Assembly (NCBI RefSeq): GCF_036850765.1
Contig: NC_089501.1
Coordinates: forward strand, 14,236,997 to 14,300,996
Source: Saccopteryx bilineata
Lineage: Eukaryota; Chordata; Mammalia; Chiroptera; Emballonuridae
Length of the DNA stretch: 64,000 nucleotides
Direction: 5' to 3'
This document shows, piece after piece, positions 28,101-36,513 of the stretch; within the stretch, counting starts at the first letter, position 1, and every line of letters begins with the position of its first letter. The notes below the pieces were generated by a model. That model was not told the origin of the DNA. It worked only from the letters and a program-made list of their open reading frames with translations, and did not search any database. The position numbers and the translations under genes were made by a program.

Positions 28101-28789
28101 TTAAAAATAATCAGGACTGTATTTGTCTGGTGATATGCAAATCCAGTTTATCAATTTGAAGGTAGACCTAAAAACTCAAAACATTAAAAGGTGGGCTAAA
28201 GTATTCTTATGACAGAATCTCTGACCTCAAGTCTTAGGTTAATGTATGAACAAGTAGGCTGATGTCATTAGTTCCTCCTCATATAGTAGAAGAGAATGAA
28301 GGGACCCACGGAGACCCACCCGTCGATCTACACCCCTTTTTCTACTCCAACTTCACCTCATTCCTTTCCTTCATACATATTTCCCGTCACATTTGAGGCC
28401 CAAGATGCCCAGTGGGCAGTTTTCTAGTCGTTACACTGATGTGTCAAATGGGATCTAATGACTAGGTTTGAACGCCACCCGCTCCAGCGCCCAAAGCTCA
28501 CCTCTAGCTTGTGGTTGATTTGGGACACAGTTTGGACTTTGTGGCAAAGCTGCGCAAAGCAGGAGCTCAGGCTGGTCATCTTCTGTCGCCCCTCGTAAGT
28601 GATGTCCGCCTGGTCCGGATCGATCTCGCCCAGGAGGAGATCCACATCCACGAAAGCTTTGTCGAACTCCTTCTCCAGCACCTCCAGCCACCGGAACATG
28701 GACACCCCACCCGGGGAGACCCCCAGGGCGCAAGAGGCGCCCCCTGGTCCCCCTCCGGCTCCTGCCGGGCACGGGCCGCCCGCGGACAT
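1255..28789 (-). CDS. GOPC: GOPC, Golgi-associated PDZ and coiled-coil protein (5' five coding exons; 3' part outside window)
   Basis: The coding order is join(28789-28502, 7565-7401, 5821-5798, 2937-2762, 1420-1255), about 273 residues, all with GT-AG splice sites and compatible phases. The product starts MSAGGPCP and reads through [16 protein letters not shown] into long coiled coils (about residues 75-225). It matches my memory of human GOPC (also PIST, FIG, CAL) almost residue for residue. GOPC is a peripheral trans-Golgi adaptor. Its coiled coils bind golgin-160, syntaxin-6 and Rho-family partners, and its PDZ domain sorts CFTR and other receptors. The PDZ-encoding exons are not in the window. 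Exon 1 is separated from exon 2 by a ~21-kb intron full of SINEs. No frameshift or stop was seen, so the gene looks functional. In human it is the 5' partner of FIG-ROS1 fusions (known biology, not visible here). Confidence 0.96.
1421..2761 (-). other. GOPC: GOPC intron 4
   Basis: AT-rich intron with one SINE (1914-2277). I saw no other recognisable element. Confidence 0.85.
1914..2277 (+). repeat. tRNA-derived SINE, long GACCAGGTGGTGGCGCAGTGG type
   Basis: GGCACAGTGGATAGAGCACC head, then tandem CTGGCTTGAGC-like units, a poly-C run of 14 at about 2121-2134, the AATGAACAACTAAAGTG motif and a CT-rich tail ending in A-rich DNA. Confidence 0.85.
2762..2937 (-). CDS. GOPC: GOPC coding exon 4
   Basis: 176 bp encode residues from [14 protein letters not shown] to KYLDKELAG plus two bases (AG) of a split Arg codon. 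The acceptor is CAATAG and the donor GTGAGT. This is the second coiled coil, rich in Glu, Lys and Leu, and mediates Golgi partner binding in the family. Confidence 0.95.
2938..5797 (-). other. GOPC: GOPC intron 3
   Basis: Very AT-rich. No young repeat or extra coding exon is recognisable. Small open frames inside have no codon structure I would trust. Confidence 0.8.
5798..5821 (-). CDS. GOPC: GOPC 24-nt microexon (8 residues, alternatively spliced)
   Basis: The sequence TCT GTC CCC TCT ATG GAG GAG CTG encodes SVPSMEEL. It is framed by an AG acceptor (CTTAAG) and a GTAAGT donor. The neighbouring exons are phase 0, so inclusion or skipping keeps the frame. It aligns with the eight residues (151-158 in human, SGPSVEEL from memory) that distinguish the long and short GOPC isoforms. 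The longer form is reported as the neuronal-type isoform. Two of the eight residues differ from human. Confidence 0.9.
5822..7400 (-). other. GOPC: GOPC intron 2
   Basis: Mostly unique AT-rich sequence. About 6,610-6,980 is less AT-rich and may be an old degraded LTR-type repeat, but I cannot assign a family. Confidence 0.75.
7401..7565 (-). CDS. GOPC: GOPC coding exon 2
   Basis: 165 bp, phase 0 at both ends, encode 55 residues beginning [17 protein letters not shown] and ending GTIKAKL. The acceptor is CATAAG and the donor GTAAGT. This is the first long coiled coil, with heptad leucines throughout. Confidence 0.95.
9430..9595 (-). repeat. Old L1 3'-end fragment (antisense)
   Basis: Contains the antisense L1M 3'-end signature AACAGCTTTACTGAGATATT followed by CAATTCAGTGG and a GGTCAACCATCATCAC block. 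Recognised from memory of the mammalian consensus. Confidence 0.65.
10180..10640 (-). repeat. Old L1 3'-end fragment (antisense)
   Basis: AATGAAATCATACAGTATG followed by a TCTGACTTTTGCTTA block resembles the antisense L1M 3' region. It may continue the fragment at 9.4 kb. Divergent. Confidence 0.5.
10715..10881 (-). repeat. Short tRNA-derived SINE
   Basis: Reads as a SINE on the minus strand: T-rich start, an AGAGAGAAAGGGAGAG block, then a TGCCCTGACAGGGGACTGAACC B-box complement region. Confidence 0.7.
11109..12105 (-). pseudogene. Retroposed ~1-kb segment of unknown source gene
   Basis: Inserted in the old hAT repeat and flanked by ACATTTGTCTTTTT (11095-11108) and ACATTCGTCTTTTT (12106-12119), a 13/14 target-site duplication. 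On the minus strand it ends in a short A run, as retroposition predicts. Read on the minus strand it is GC-moderate, with an ATG at 11925 that opens a 111-codon frame beginning [18 protein letters not shown]. After codon 23 there is a good splice-donor match (CCG/GTAAGC). It may derive from an unspliced or alternatively polyadenylated transcript. I do not recognise the protein, and function is doubtful. Confidence 0.5.
11324..11496 (+). mobile_element. Short hAT MITE with perfect 8-bp TSD
   Basis: Terminal inverted repeats CAGGGGTCTCAAACTC and GAGTTTGAGACCCCTG. It is flanked by CTTTAGGT on both sides (11316-11323 and 11497-11504). 173 bp, no coding capacity. Confidence 0.92.
13525..13852 (+). 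repeat. tRNA-derived SINE, long type
   Basis: GCCTGACCAGGCAGTGGTGC head, B box GGTTCGAGACCC, the AATCAATGAACAACTGAGG motif and a CT-rich plus A-rich tail. TSD AAAGACTATRCTTCTG (13509-13524 and 13853-13868). Confidence 0.93.
14040..14220 (+). repeat. MIR-like ancient SINE
   Basis: CAAGATCACACAGCTTCAGTA and surrounding sequence match the MIR core and 3' region. Confidence 0.6.
14730..15152 (+). repeat. tRNA-derived SINE, GCCCTGGCCGGTTGG type, with triple 22-bp units
   Basis: tRNA-like head (A box TTGGCTCAGCAGTAGAGCG, B box GGTTCGATTCC) and a body with ATTGGAGCAAAGATGGC. Three tandem units containing GCCCCCTGGTGG lie at 14997-15052. GGCGCATGCGGG follows, then an A-rich tail. TSD AAGAATGCAAAAGA (14715-14728 and 15153-15166). 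Confidence 0.95.
15751..15781. repeat. (CA)n microsatellite
   Basis: About 15 uninterrupted CA units. Confidence 0.95.
15823..16182 (+). repeat. Older SINE of the GGCCCTGGCCAG type with TC/AC-repeat tail
   Basis: Diverged head and body (CTGGGTTCAATTACC B box, GGATGCCAGGTGGATCC body). It is followed by (TC)n and (AC)n, 16127-16182. AGATACACAGA occurs on both sides and may be the TSD. Confidence 0.8.
16360..18475 (-). mobile_element. 5'-truncated L1 (3' part of ORF2 plus 3' end), antisense
   Basis: Plus-strand text is the complement of an L1 3' end at 16.4-17.4 kb (CTTTCCACAGTAGCTGTACC, GATGATTAGTGATGCTGGGC). It then runs into ORF2 reverse-transcriptase sequence to about 18,470. The complement of 18,157-18,440 encodes decayed polymerase-domain sequence upstream and downstream of the active-site region. 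The frame is broken by stops, so it is a dead copy. Confidence 0.88.
18884..19044 (-). repeat. Short tRNA-derived SINE
   Basis: Minus-strand SINE: T-rich start, AGAGAGAGAGGACAGGGG, then GATGCTCTAACCAACTGAGC, the complement of a tRNA A box. Confidence 0.75.
19683..19860 (+). repeat. tRNA-derived SINE, short type
   Basis: GCCTGACCTGTGGTGGCGC head, CTTGCCTGGTCAAGGCACAT, CT-rich tail and an AAATCAATAAATAAAATC end. Confidence 0.88.
20000..20160 (+). repeat. MIR-like ancient SINE
   Basis: CTCACAATACTCCTGAGAC, GGAAACAGAAGCTTGGAGAG and TTGTCCAAGGTCA follow the MIR core order. Confidence 0.6.
20511..20870 (+). repeat. tRNA-derived SINE, long type
   Basis: GCTTGACCAGGCGGTGGTGC head, GGTTCGAGACCCCGAGGTCG, CT-rich tail. 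TSD AATGTCCTTGATG on both sides (20498-20510 and 20871-20883), perfect. Confidence 0.95.
21449..21973 (+). mobile_element. hAT non-autonomous element, 525 bp, perfect TSD
   Basis: Ends CAGGAGTCCCCAAACTATGG and AGTTTGGGGACCCCTG form the terminal inverted repeat. CAATAGTG flanks both sides (21441-21448 and 21974-21981). The interior shares AGTCCGGCCCTCCAACGG and CTCATTAGCCAAAAGCAGG with the copy at 40 kb. No transposase frame was recognised. Confidence 0.93.
22588..23054 (+). repeat. Short-type SINE interrupted by a second SINE
   Basis: The left part 22588-22659 (AACCCTGGGCTTACCCAGTC) and right part 22956-23054 (GTGAAGCATCTATAAGTTGG and CT-rich tail) belong to one SINE. The segment between them is a younger long-type SINE. 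Confidence 0.8.
22660..22955 (+). repeat. Long-type SINE nested in another SINE
   Basis: GCCTGACCAGGTGGTGGCGC head, body with TCACTGGCTTGAGC units, AATCAATGAACAACTAAGG and a CT/A-rich tail. Confidence 0.85.
23202..23568 (+). repeat. tRNA-derived SINE, long type
   Basis: GCCTGACTGGTGGTGGAAC head and repeated TGGCTTGAGC units. TSD AAAAGGCAGCTGT / AAAAAGCAGCTGT on the two sides. Confidence 0.92.
23670..23829 (+). repeat. Short VES-like tRNA SINE
   Basis: GTCCTGGCTGGATAGCTCAG head (tRNA A box) and a short body ending AATCAATCAATAAAAAATAA. TSD TAAAGTACTTTG on both sides (23658-23669 and 23830-23841). Confidence 0.9.
24120..25330. repeat. Old L2/MER-like fragments
   Basis: Motifs such as ACTGTATGCCAGGATCTAGA and GAACTTGTATTACAAAATG are typical of degraded L2-type repeats. 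Boundaries are not resolvable by eye. Confidence 0.4.
25546..26005 (-). mobile_element. MaLR-type solo LTR (MST/MLT1-like), antisense
   Basis: GGGCTGTCATAACAAAACC, CTGGTGGCTTAAAAGAAC and TTTATTCTCACAGTTCAGG at one end, CAAAGACCCTATTTCCAAAT further on: the complement of a mammalian MaLR LTR. No internal coding region is present. Confidence 0.8.
26101..26278 (-). repeat. tRNA-derived SINE, short type
   Basis: Minus-strand copy: GAGAGAGAGAGAGAAGG tail complement, CTTGACCAGGCAAGCCCAGG, ending CACCACCACAGGTCAGG. TSD CCTGTTTCGACTTCTTT / CCTGTTTCTACTTCTTT. Confidence 0.92.
26314..26630 (+). repeat. tRNA-derived SINE, long type
   Basis: GCCTAACCAGGTGGAGGCGC head, GGTTCGAGACCCCGAGGTCA and a CT-rich tail. 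TSD AGATTATCTCCT on both sides (26302-26313 and 26631-26642), perfect. Confidence 0.94.
26694..27145 (-). mobile_element. TA-flanked mariner-like MITE, copy 1
   Basis: Ends AGGTGAACAATC and GTTGGTCACCT are imperfect inverted repeats with TA on each side (26692-26693, 27146-27147). The interior is shared, inverted, with 29831-30204. It contains AGGAGGACA-type sub-repeats and no frame of note. The family name is unknown to me. Confidence 0.82.
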
Positions 28790-29420
28790 GGCGCCGTCTA
28801 GGGCCTCCCCGGTCTGCTGCTGAACCCGGCCGCCCACCCTGCGCGAGGGGAACTGCTGGGACTGCGGGGATCCCCGCGCCCGCACGCTGTGTCCGTCTCC
28901 TCCCTTCCCCTCGCGCGGCTAACGCCGGCAATGCAACCCCGGAAGGGCACGAGCAGCGAGGCTGAGGTAGCGACCGTGGCACACGGAAAAACCCACTGTC
29001 CCACCTCTCTTCCAGCCCAGGATGCGCATGCGTAGTAAGAACTTAGGTATACGCAGGCGGAGGGACGAAATGGGCGGGGCTAGAATGCGACCTTGGCCTA
29101 TGAAAAGCTTCTGCCGGGGACCGGCCCATCAGCGGCCATATTGACAACTGGCAAACTTCAGCTTGAATGCCCGAGAAACAGAGGCGCACGGTGCAGGCTT
29201 CCCAATTGGAAAGGCCGGCGGAAGGGCAGGGTGTCCACGTCTCAGACAGGAGCTGCTTCCGCTCGTTTGACTTCACAGTGGGCGGGAACTGTTCTAAACT
29301 TGTCGGAGAAAGTGGTGGCGGAGACTTCCAGAGACGGGGAGAATGAGGAACGTCGGGGAGAGCATGCGCAAGGGCCACGTTTTACCTTGAACATCCTAGT
29401 TCCTGTTTAGGGTGCGGTGG
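28440..29420. promoter_or_regulatory. GOPC: CpG-island promoter of GOPC
   Basis: A GC- and CpG-rich island covers GOPC exon 1 and ~600 bp upstream, in contrast to AT-rich surroundings. Upstream of the ATG I see an ETS/GABPA-type CCGGAAG (28939-28945), an NRF1-type palindrome TGCGCATGCG (29023-29032), a GC box GGGCGGGGC (29072-29080), a YY1-like GCGGCCATATTG near 29133 and a second NRF1-like GCATGCGCA (29362-29370). No TATA box is evident. This is typical of a housekeeping, TATA-less promoter with dispersed start sites. The plus-strand reading frames here show no recognisable protein, so divergent transcription is possible but unproven. Confidence 0.85.
28502..28789 (-). CDS. GOPC: GOPC coding exon 1
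   Basis: 288 bp encode 96 residues, MSAGGPCP to INHKLE, followed by the donor GTGAGC. The start was chosen at the ATG on 28789-28787 because it begins the known protein and sits in a GCCATGT context. An in-frame ATG lies 32 codons further upstream (28885), but that extension does not belong to the family as I know it. The segment has a Gly/Ala-rich leader and then the conserved acidic block with [19 protein letters not shown]. The exon is GC-rich and lies inside the CpG island. Confidence 0.95.
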
Positions 29421-29830
29421 GTGGGCATGCTGGCTCTTCTTGATATAACAGGGCTTAAATTCCGGGTGAAACTGCAAATTGAAGGGCAGCGGCTGATCAG
29501 GTTTTGCTGAATGGATATGAGACTTGTGATTAAGAGTGAGACAGTCTTGCGTTCAAGTCGTAAACCCTTTCACATATTAGCTTTGCCATTTGCGTTGTAC
29601 TCTGTAAACTCGAAGCCTTAATTTCCAAACTTTGCTTCACCCAGTAGTAAGGTAAAATGCTTAGCTTCAGAGCTTGGCACTTGGTATTTCTTATTATTAA
29701 ACCAGAGGTCATACATTTACAAAACACCTACTTTTAAAAGGTGTATTTATTTCAAAAATTGGACCAGTGTTCCCACATATGGCATTTCGGAATAACAAAA
29801 TTATGACAATCCGTATATTCATAAATATTA

Positions 29831-30204
29831 AGGTGACCAACATTTTTAAAATGAAAAGAACAAAAATAAATTGAAGAAAACAATATTGTAAATTAAAAAA
29901 AACATTTTATTCATTGCAATGATACACTAAAATATGATAAATATATAACATTTAATATTTTATATTGTAATTATGCTTTCATGCCTATTAATTTTTAATA
30001 ATAATTGTAAGATAAAAGTACTCATTTAGATACAAATACATCACATCACACACAATGGATCGGCTCTGCATCGATCGAATACGGACATTTACAGATCAGT
30101 CTTCCAATATCAAAAAGGAGGACACGTAGGAGGACACTTTTCGAGGGAGGATGGAACTTAGAAAAGAAAAACTGTCCTCCCTAAAGTTGGACGATTGGTC
30201 ACCT
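29831..30204 (+). mobile_element. TA-flanked mariner-like MITE, copy 2
   Basis: Ends AGGTGACCAAC and GATTGGTCACCT with TA on both sides (29829-29830 and 30205-30206). It is inverted relative to the copy at 26.7 kb. It lacks a roughly 70-bp internal stretch present in that copy. Shared blocks include TTTTATATTGTAATTATGCT and GTAGGAGGACACTTTT. Confidence 0.84.
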
Positions 30205-30954
30205 TATAGCGCAGAGCCACGTTGAGGCATTGGGTACACTAAAATGAATGAGACATGATTCTCACTTAAGCAGAACTCACAGCCTAGTGAATCTAAGAGC
30301 TACAATTCGAATTTTAATTTTGCAATATCTTTGGGTGTGTTTAGCAACTGCTCTTTACCATCCCAAGAACTCACTTTCAACTTAAAATTTATATTTTAAG
30401 TTACCAATATAAATATAATAGGCATGAAAGCATAAGACTAGCACAGGCTTGGAAATCAAAGGAAAAGCCTGTCTGAACACTGTAGGCTGATAGGAACTGT
30501 CTCTCCTGAATTGCCTAGAGGAAATTTTTTCCTGGCTAACTACAGACTCTTCTATTTAATCACCACCAAAGATTGCACTGTGTTCCCCTTGCCAACGCAA
30601 TGCCAATGAGGAATAAGAAATCATAGTTTTAGTTTGTTCTCTGAGTACTGCATGGCCTACTGGTTAGCATCAGGAAATAAAATCCATTGGCTTCAGCCAA
30701 CTTAGCTAAGCAGAACTAACCATGAGATCCTTGCCTTGAGCCTTTATGCAAGTTTTAATACACAGAAATAATATAAGACTAAAATTTATATCTTTCTCCA
30801 TTACCCTCCAACCCAACTTTATTTTCATCTTTAGCATTTGCAAGAACATCTTTATTACAGCTACCGATTACCCACCCACTTTATCCATAATTTAGTTAGC
30901 AGTTCATTTTCAGGAATTTGAAGTAAAAAATTTAAAGTGGGGTCATATCTAGAA

Positions 30955-31150
30955 TCACAGCAATAATAGCTTTCAATTATAGAGTGCATACTATGTGTTA
31001 AGCATGTGCTATTTGCTTTACTTCTTTGACACCCACAAAAACCTGTGAGGTAACTATTATCACTTTTTTACAAATGAGTTACAGAGAGCGTAAGTATTTC
31101 GGTCAAGTCATACAGCTAAAAAATTGATTGAGGTGAGATTTCAATCTATG
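30955..31150 (+). repeat. MIR-like ancient SINE
   Basis: CTATGTGTTAAGCATGTGCT, ACCTGTGAGGTAACTATTA and CAAGTCATACAGCTAAAA follow the MIR order. Confidence 0.65.
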
Positions 31151-34100
31151 TATCTCTTTCTCCAGTCTTAGTGGTTAGCATGCATTATAGAAGGATGAAG
31201 GAAATCATTTCTTCTTGTTTAAGTTACCAATATAAATACATTAACAATCCAGTCAAAAGCTTTTTCAAAAAAAATTATTTCTTCCCAGTTATAGCCATAT
31301 ACAGATCTATTAATATATAAGAAATAATATAAAAGAGTAATTGTAATGCTCATTTTTTATTATTTATCACTCTCTTCAGTTATATGGACTACACTTGAAA
31401 ATAAATTTCATTTCTTTCAAAAAATATATTCAACTAGCTGCTATAATGTGGGTATGATTGAAATGCATTTGTAGTGTTTATTCTCCAATGCTCCAATCTT
31501 GGTACATACCCTCGTCGCAGGATTTTAGAACCCAGACCCATTTCTGTTTACAGTCTTTACTTCTTTAAGTCACACCCTTTGTGTCTCAGAATGCTTTCAT
31601 CTCATATTGTCCCTTCTCATTACCATGCAGTGTAGCAGCTGCCACATCCCTATGTGCTTGCTATCTTAGTGCTGCATGGCTATTTCAAGTACTCATATGG
31701 TGCTCTCTATGTGGACATTATGTTTTCCTAAATTGATTAGGGTTTTGCATTTCTGCAAGTCACAATCTAACATGGAAGTGAAAAGTAAGGATTAATGTTT
31801 AAGTGCTGCCATCTGTTGGCAATGTGCTCTATCTACATTTATTGCTTTATCTTGACCTGGAATTTGGATGTGTTATCTCAGTACTTATGGGATTTATTTT
31901 GCAAGAAACAATAAAATCTTGATATTTATATTTGTAATTATATTAGCAGAAACTTCCAATAACTGTTTCATGAATTATGCTAATGTGATTAAATATTTCT
32001 AATATAACTTAAATGTGACGGTCTTATTTTAAGATTTTATACTTTGAGAATTTTACAAAGTATTACTAAGAATAAATAGGGTGGGGACTGAAGAAACTGA
32101 GAAGAAGGGATGATGCTAAGGATTTCTTTGGTAGATACTGATACTTGGCTGTAAAGTTAGAGTTCAGATATTTATGAGAACATCATTGATTGCAAAGGCA
32201 CTTTAGTGAATAGACATAGAAGGTCTACCTTGGACTAGAAAGGAGATCTACCATATTGAACGCTTACTGTGTGCCAGGTCCTACACTAAGCTTCACATGT
32301 ATCATGTGTTCTTCAACATCCCTAGCAGGAAAAGGAAAAGTTATTAAGTCAATGCTGTTGATTGCGATAAACAGTTATAGGATGAATAAGGAAAGCCAAG
32401 GAAAACTCACTACCTTTTTACTTGAGCTGTGTGGGGAAATTCCTGGAATATGTCATATTTATGTGTATTATTTATGTTATATTCATTAACATAGCAACTA
32501 TTCATTTAGCAAGCAGAGCTCATAGGCTAGTAAGTCAAACCCTCAGAGCTACGGCTTTAATTTGAATTTTGCAGCACCATTTGGGAGTGTTTAGCAACTG
32601 CTCTTTACCATCGTGCCTATTCACTTTCAAAATTTATTCTAATTTGAAATTTTGTGACAGACATGATAATGAAGTAAGTTTGGGCATTCCAAAGTGGTTT
32701 ATTAGCCTCATTCTCCTGATCATTTCTTTTATATACATCTATGGAACAACTGTTTGCTCTCTTGTTTCTAAAATTTGAGGATTTGGGTGCAGTGATTTAG
32801 GATTAGCTCAGATACCTCTTCCAGGAAGCCTTTCTTTTTTCTCTTCATATGAAGCTATGGACTCCATCCCCCATTCAGTCCTGCAAATACCTGCTATATC
32901 ATTTATCATATATATTCAGGGAGCCCCTTAGTCTGTGAGATCCTTAGCAGCAATAGCTGTATGTTATTTCTCTTTGAAGCCCAGGTCTTAACACAGGACC
33001 TGGAATATAGTTGGAATGCTAAAAATATTTGTGTGATCAGTTGAATAATTAAGATAACACAATAGTGTACCTAGGGAATTCTTTTTAAAATGTCACTTTT
33101 TAAGACATACTTTGATACCTGCTAGAAAGCAAAGGTAAACATTTTATACTGGCTCAGGGGTTAGGAATATCTATAAGACATGTTAAATATATTCTATAAG
33201 ATACATATTTTGTTTAATTCAAGAACTATTTTTCCCAGCCTGAAAAATTTAACAATTATCAATTTGATTGACTAGTAAGTCCAGCATAATTTAGGCTCTG
33301 AGAATTATTTTACCTATTCCACAATTAAAATACAGATGATAATACCTTTTTGTTTGGTGTACCCAAAACTAAAAACAAAACATAACAAAAATTTTTTTTT
33401 AATTTTTACTACTATATTTTTATTTACTTACCCTCTCAAAGACTGACTTTTCCACTGTTACCTGATCTACATTCTTCATTTACCCTTTCCCACAGCTCCA
33501 GGTATGGGTCAGCATTATCTAAAACCACCCTTTATCAACAATGGTATCAGAGTTTACTAATATTGATTCTTCTTCTTTCATCCACTGTCGAGTCAATGAG
33601 TGTTTCTCAGATTGTCAGACTTTACAGATCAAATGTAGACTCCCCCTTATCAGCCTCAGCCATTTATATTTCTTCTAAATTAGTTCTATAAGGGGCTCAA
33701 AACAATTGCATTTTGAACATCTTTAACATTTATCTTTGCATTTATATAAAAGTGTATGAATACTTTAAATGATCTCATTAGAAATTTCATAGTCTTCTAA
33801 ATGAACAAGTCAGACAAATATAATGAAACAGTTACACAAAAAGCCATGTCAAAACAGTTGTTGGAAATAGAATTTGTTTGGTCCCTAGTTGATTATAAAT
33901 AACTCAAAACCCATTTGGCTTGTATGGTGATGGTGATCAAAAGGAGTAGGAGTGAAAAGATTTCTATAGCGCACATTTGTGACTATAAATGGAGAACAGT
34001 TCATATGTAAATCCCCTTCCCCTGTTTAAGGAATTCCCTACCATATGTGACTTGAATATTGGAAATAGAGGCCTCCTCCCATATGAACTGAAAATATCAG

Positions 34101-35035
34101 ATCATCACTTTCCCAGCTCTAGTGCAAAGGCTTATGGCCTAGGCTCTCCTAAACAAAATCACCCACCTGAAATTTTTAATGTAGAAACAGTGAGGCAAGG
34201 CTTTGGAGAGTTTTTCTTGGTAGGCAGTAAAGATGGGAGCAGGAATAGCAGCATCCTTTTGTAGTAGCAGCAGTGCCAACAATGGTATCCAATTTCCCAT
34301 TCAGTGGTGGAGGTCAGGACATCCATGTTCTGTGATGACTATAGATGGAAGTGTAATTTTGTCTGTGGTTCTGACTATATAGCCTTACTTTATTCTTGTC
34401 CATCTCCAAATTTGGCTCTCCAGGCCTTCCTACATCCTGTGTGCTGCCTAATTATCTTTCAGTAAATTCCTTTCCTGCTTAAATCAGCCAGAATTTGTTT
34501 GTGTTGCTTGTAACTAATCATCCGAGTTTGATACCGCTGTCATTACTGAGACTCTCTTTTTTTTGCCCATGGACTTGATATGCCTTAGTTCATTTTGTCT
34601 CTACCTTTCTGTAAAATGGAAAGTATTTCACCCATTTTTACTTTATTCTATAAAAGAAAAAGTTGAGGTATAAAGAGGATAAGTAGTAGGAAATTTTATT
34701 TTTTGTTTTACTTTCAACTTATGCTCTTTTTTGCAACATTCTCCAGAAGCAAACAAGTTAAAAAGAATCATATTCACAATTATTTTGTTCTTTAAATTAA
34801 AAAAATTTTTATCTCAGGAAGAGATTTTCATAAGTTAAAGTCCTCTGTTTAGCTCTTGGTTGATCAGTTCCATGATAGCAATCACAAGTCAATGTTTCTG
34901 TACCCCAGTCAGGGAGAATTTAGTTTAGTTTCTTCTCTGGAATTCATTTTCCTCTCTATAATGGAAACTTGCCCCTTGCTTTTAATAACACCAAAGTGCC
35001 AAAATCCATTGCATATAGGCACACATTTATTTATT

Positions 35036-35262
35036 GCATGGTTTCTTAACAATGGCACTATTGACATTGGACTGTATAGTTCTTTGTTGTGTGTGTGTGT
35101 GTGTGGGGGGGTGTCCTGTGCATTGTAGGCTGCTCAGTAGCATCCCTGGTCATTACCCCCTAGAAGCCAGTCCCACTGCCTACCTAACCACCCCCAACCT
35201 TTTATTGTCATCAATAATGTCTCCAGACATTGCCAAATTGACCCTGGTTGAGAACTAGTGGA
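35036..35262 (-). repeat. MER20-like hAT-Charlie repeat with (GT)n inside
   Basis: AATGTCTCCAGACATTGCC, GGTTGAGAACTAGTGG and TGTGCATTGTAGGCTG match the complement of MER20 as I remember it. A (GT)n run at 35087-35104 lies within. Confidence 0.7.
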
Positions 35263-35914
35263 TTATAGGAATAAAAGTAAGAAAGCAAGTCAGAAAGGAT
35301 TGTGGCTTGAGAATCTGAACAAAGACATAAGTCTAATTCAGTCCGAGTTCAAATGCAAGAGTAACACGAGAGAAATGGTGGTGTGAGAGATCCCCTTGGT
35401 CTCTCTCCCCTTGAAGTTACAATAATTTGAACAGCTATAACTCAACAAACACTATATCATGATCAAGTGGGGTTCATTCCAGGGGCACAAGGATGGTTCA
35501 ACACATGCAAATCAGTTTATGTAACACCACATTAATAAAAAAAAAAGATGAAAATCATATGATCTTATCAATAGATACAGAAAAAGCATTAGATAAGATA
35601 CAACATTCATTTATGATTAAAACACTCAATAAAATGAGTGTAGAAGGAAAGTAGTTTAACATAATAAAGGCCATATATGACAAACCCTCTGCCAATATCA
35701 TACGCAATGGTAAAAAACTGAAAGCTTTTCTTCTAAAATTAGGAACAAGACAAGGATGCCCACTCTTACTATTCCTATTTAACATACTTCTGGAAATCTT
35801 AGCCAGAGCAATCAGGCAAAACAAAGAGAGAAAAGGTATTCAAATTGAGACGGAAGAAATAAAAATGTTACTTTTTTTGCAGATGACATAATTTATATAT
35901 AGAAAACCCTAAAG

Positions 35915-36246
35915 CCTGACCAGGTGGTGGTGCAGTGGATAGAGCGTCGGACTGGGATGTGGAAGACCCAGGTTCGAGACCCCGAAGTCGCCAGCTTGAG
36001 CGCGGGCTCATCGGTTTTGAGCAAGGTTCACCAGCTTGGACCCAATGTCGCTGGCTCGAGCAAGGGGTCACTCCATCTGCTGTAGCCCCCCAGTCAAGGC
36101 ACATATGAGAAATCAATCAATGAACAACTAAGGAACTACAACGAAGAATTGGTGTTTCTCATCTGTCTACCTTCCTGTGTGTCTGTCCCTATCTGTCCCT
36201 CTCTCTGACTCTGTCTCTGCCACAAAACAAACAAAAAATAACAATA
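35915..36246 (+). repeat. Long-type SINE inside L1
   Basis: CCTGACCAGGTGGTGGTGC head and GGTTCGAGACCCCGAAGTCG. Perfect TSD ATATAGAAAACCCTAAAG on both sides (35897-35914 and 36247-36264). Confidence 0.95.
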
Positions 36247-36297
36247 ATATAGAAAACCCTAAAGACTATATTAAAAAAACTATTAGAAACAATAACA

Positions 36298-36513
36298 GCC
36301 TGACATGTGGTGGCACAGTGGATAAAGCGTCGACCTGGAATGCTGATGCCGCCAGTTCAAAACCCTGGGCTTGCCTGGTCAAGGCACATATGGGAGTTGA
36401 TGCTTCCAGCTCCTCCCCCCTTCTCTCTCTCTGTCTCTTTCTCCTCTCTCTCCCTCTCTCTCTGTCTCTCTCTCCTCTCTAAAAATGAATAAATTTAAAA
36501 AAAATTAAAAAAA
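36298..36513 (+). repeat. Short-type SINE inside L1
   Basis: GCCTGACATGTGGTGGCAC head and CTTGCCTGGTCAAGGCACAT, with a long CT-rich tail. Perfect TSD AGAAACAATAACA (36285-36297 and 36514-36526). Confidence 0.95.

Larger units (their letters stand above)
7566..28501 (-). other. GOPC: GOPC intron 1 (about 21 kb)
   Basis: Large first intron built mainly of repeats: SINEs, an antisense L1, old L2/MIR pieces (e.g. 14,040-14,220, 20,000-20,160 and 24,120-25,330), a MaLR LTR, hAT elements and one mariner-like MITE. No additional GOPC coding exon was recognised. Confidence 0.85.

Noticed and set aside
28511..28823. Plus-strand frames opposite GOPC exon 1
   Set aside because: Antisense shadow of a conserved coding exon.
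28455..28982. 175-codon minus-strand frame rich in Arg and Gly
   Set aside because: Out-of-frame shadow of GOPC exon 1 in a CpG island; the true frame matches the known protein.
29093..29410. Possible divergent gene opposite GOPC
   Set aside because: Open frame in GC-rich DNA with no recognisable domain or splice structure; only a divergent non-coding transcript would be plausible.
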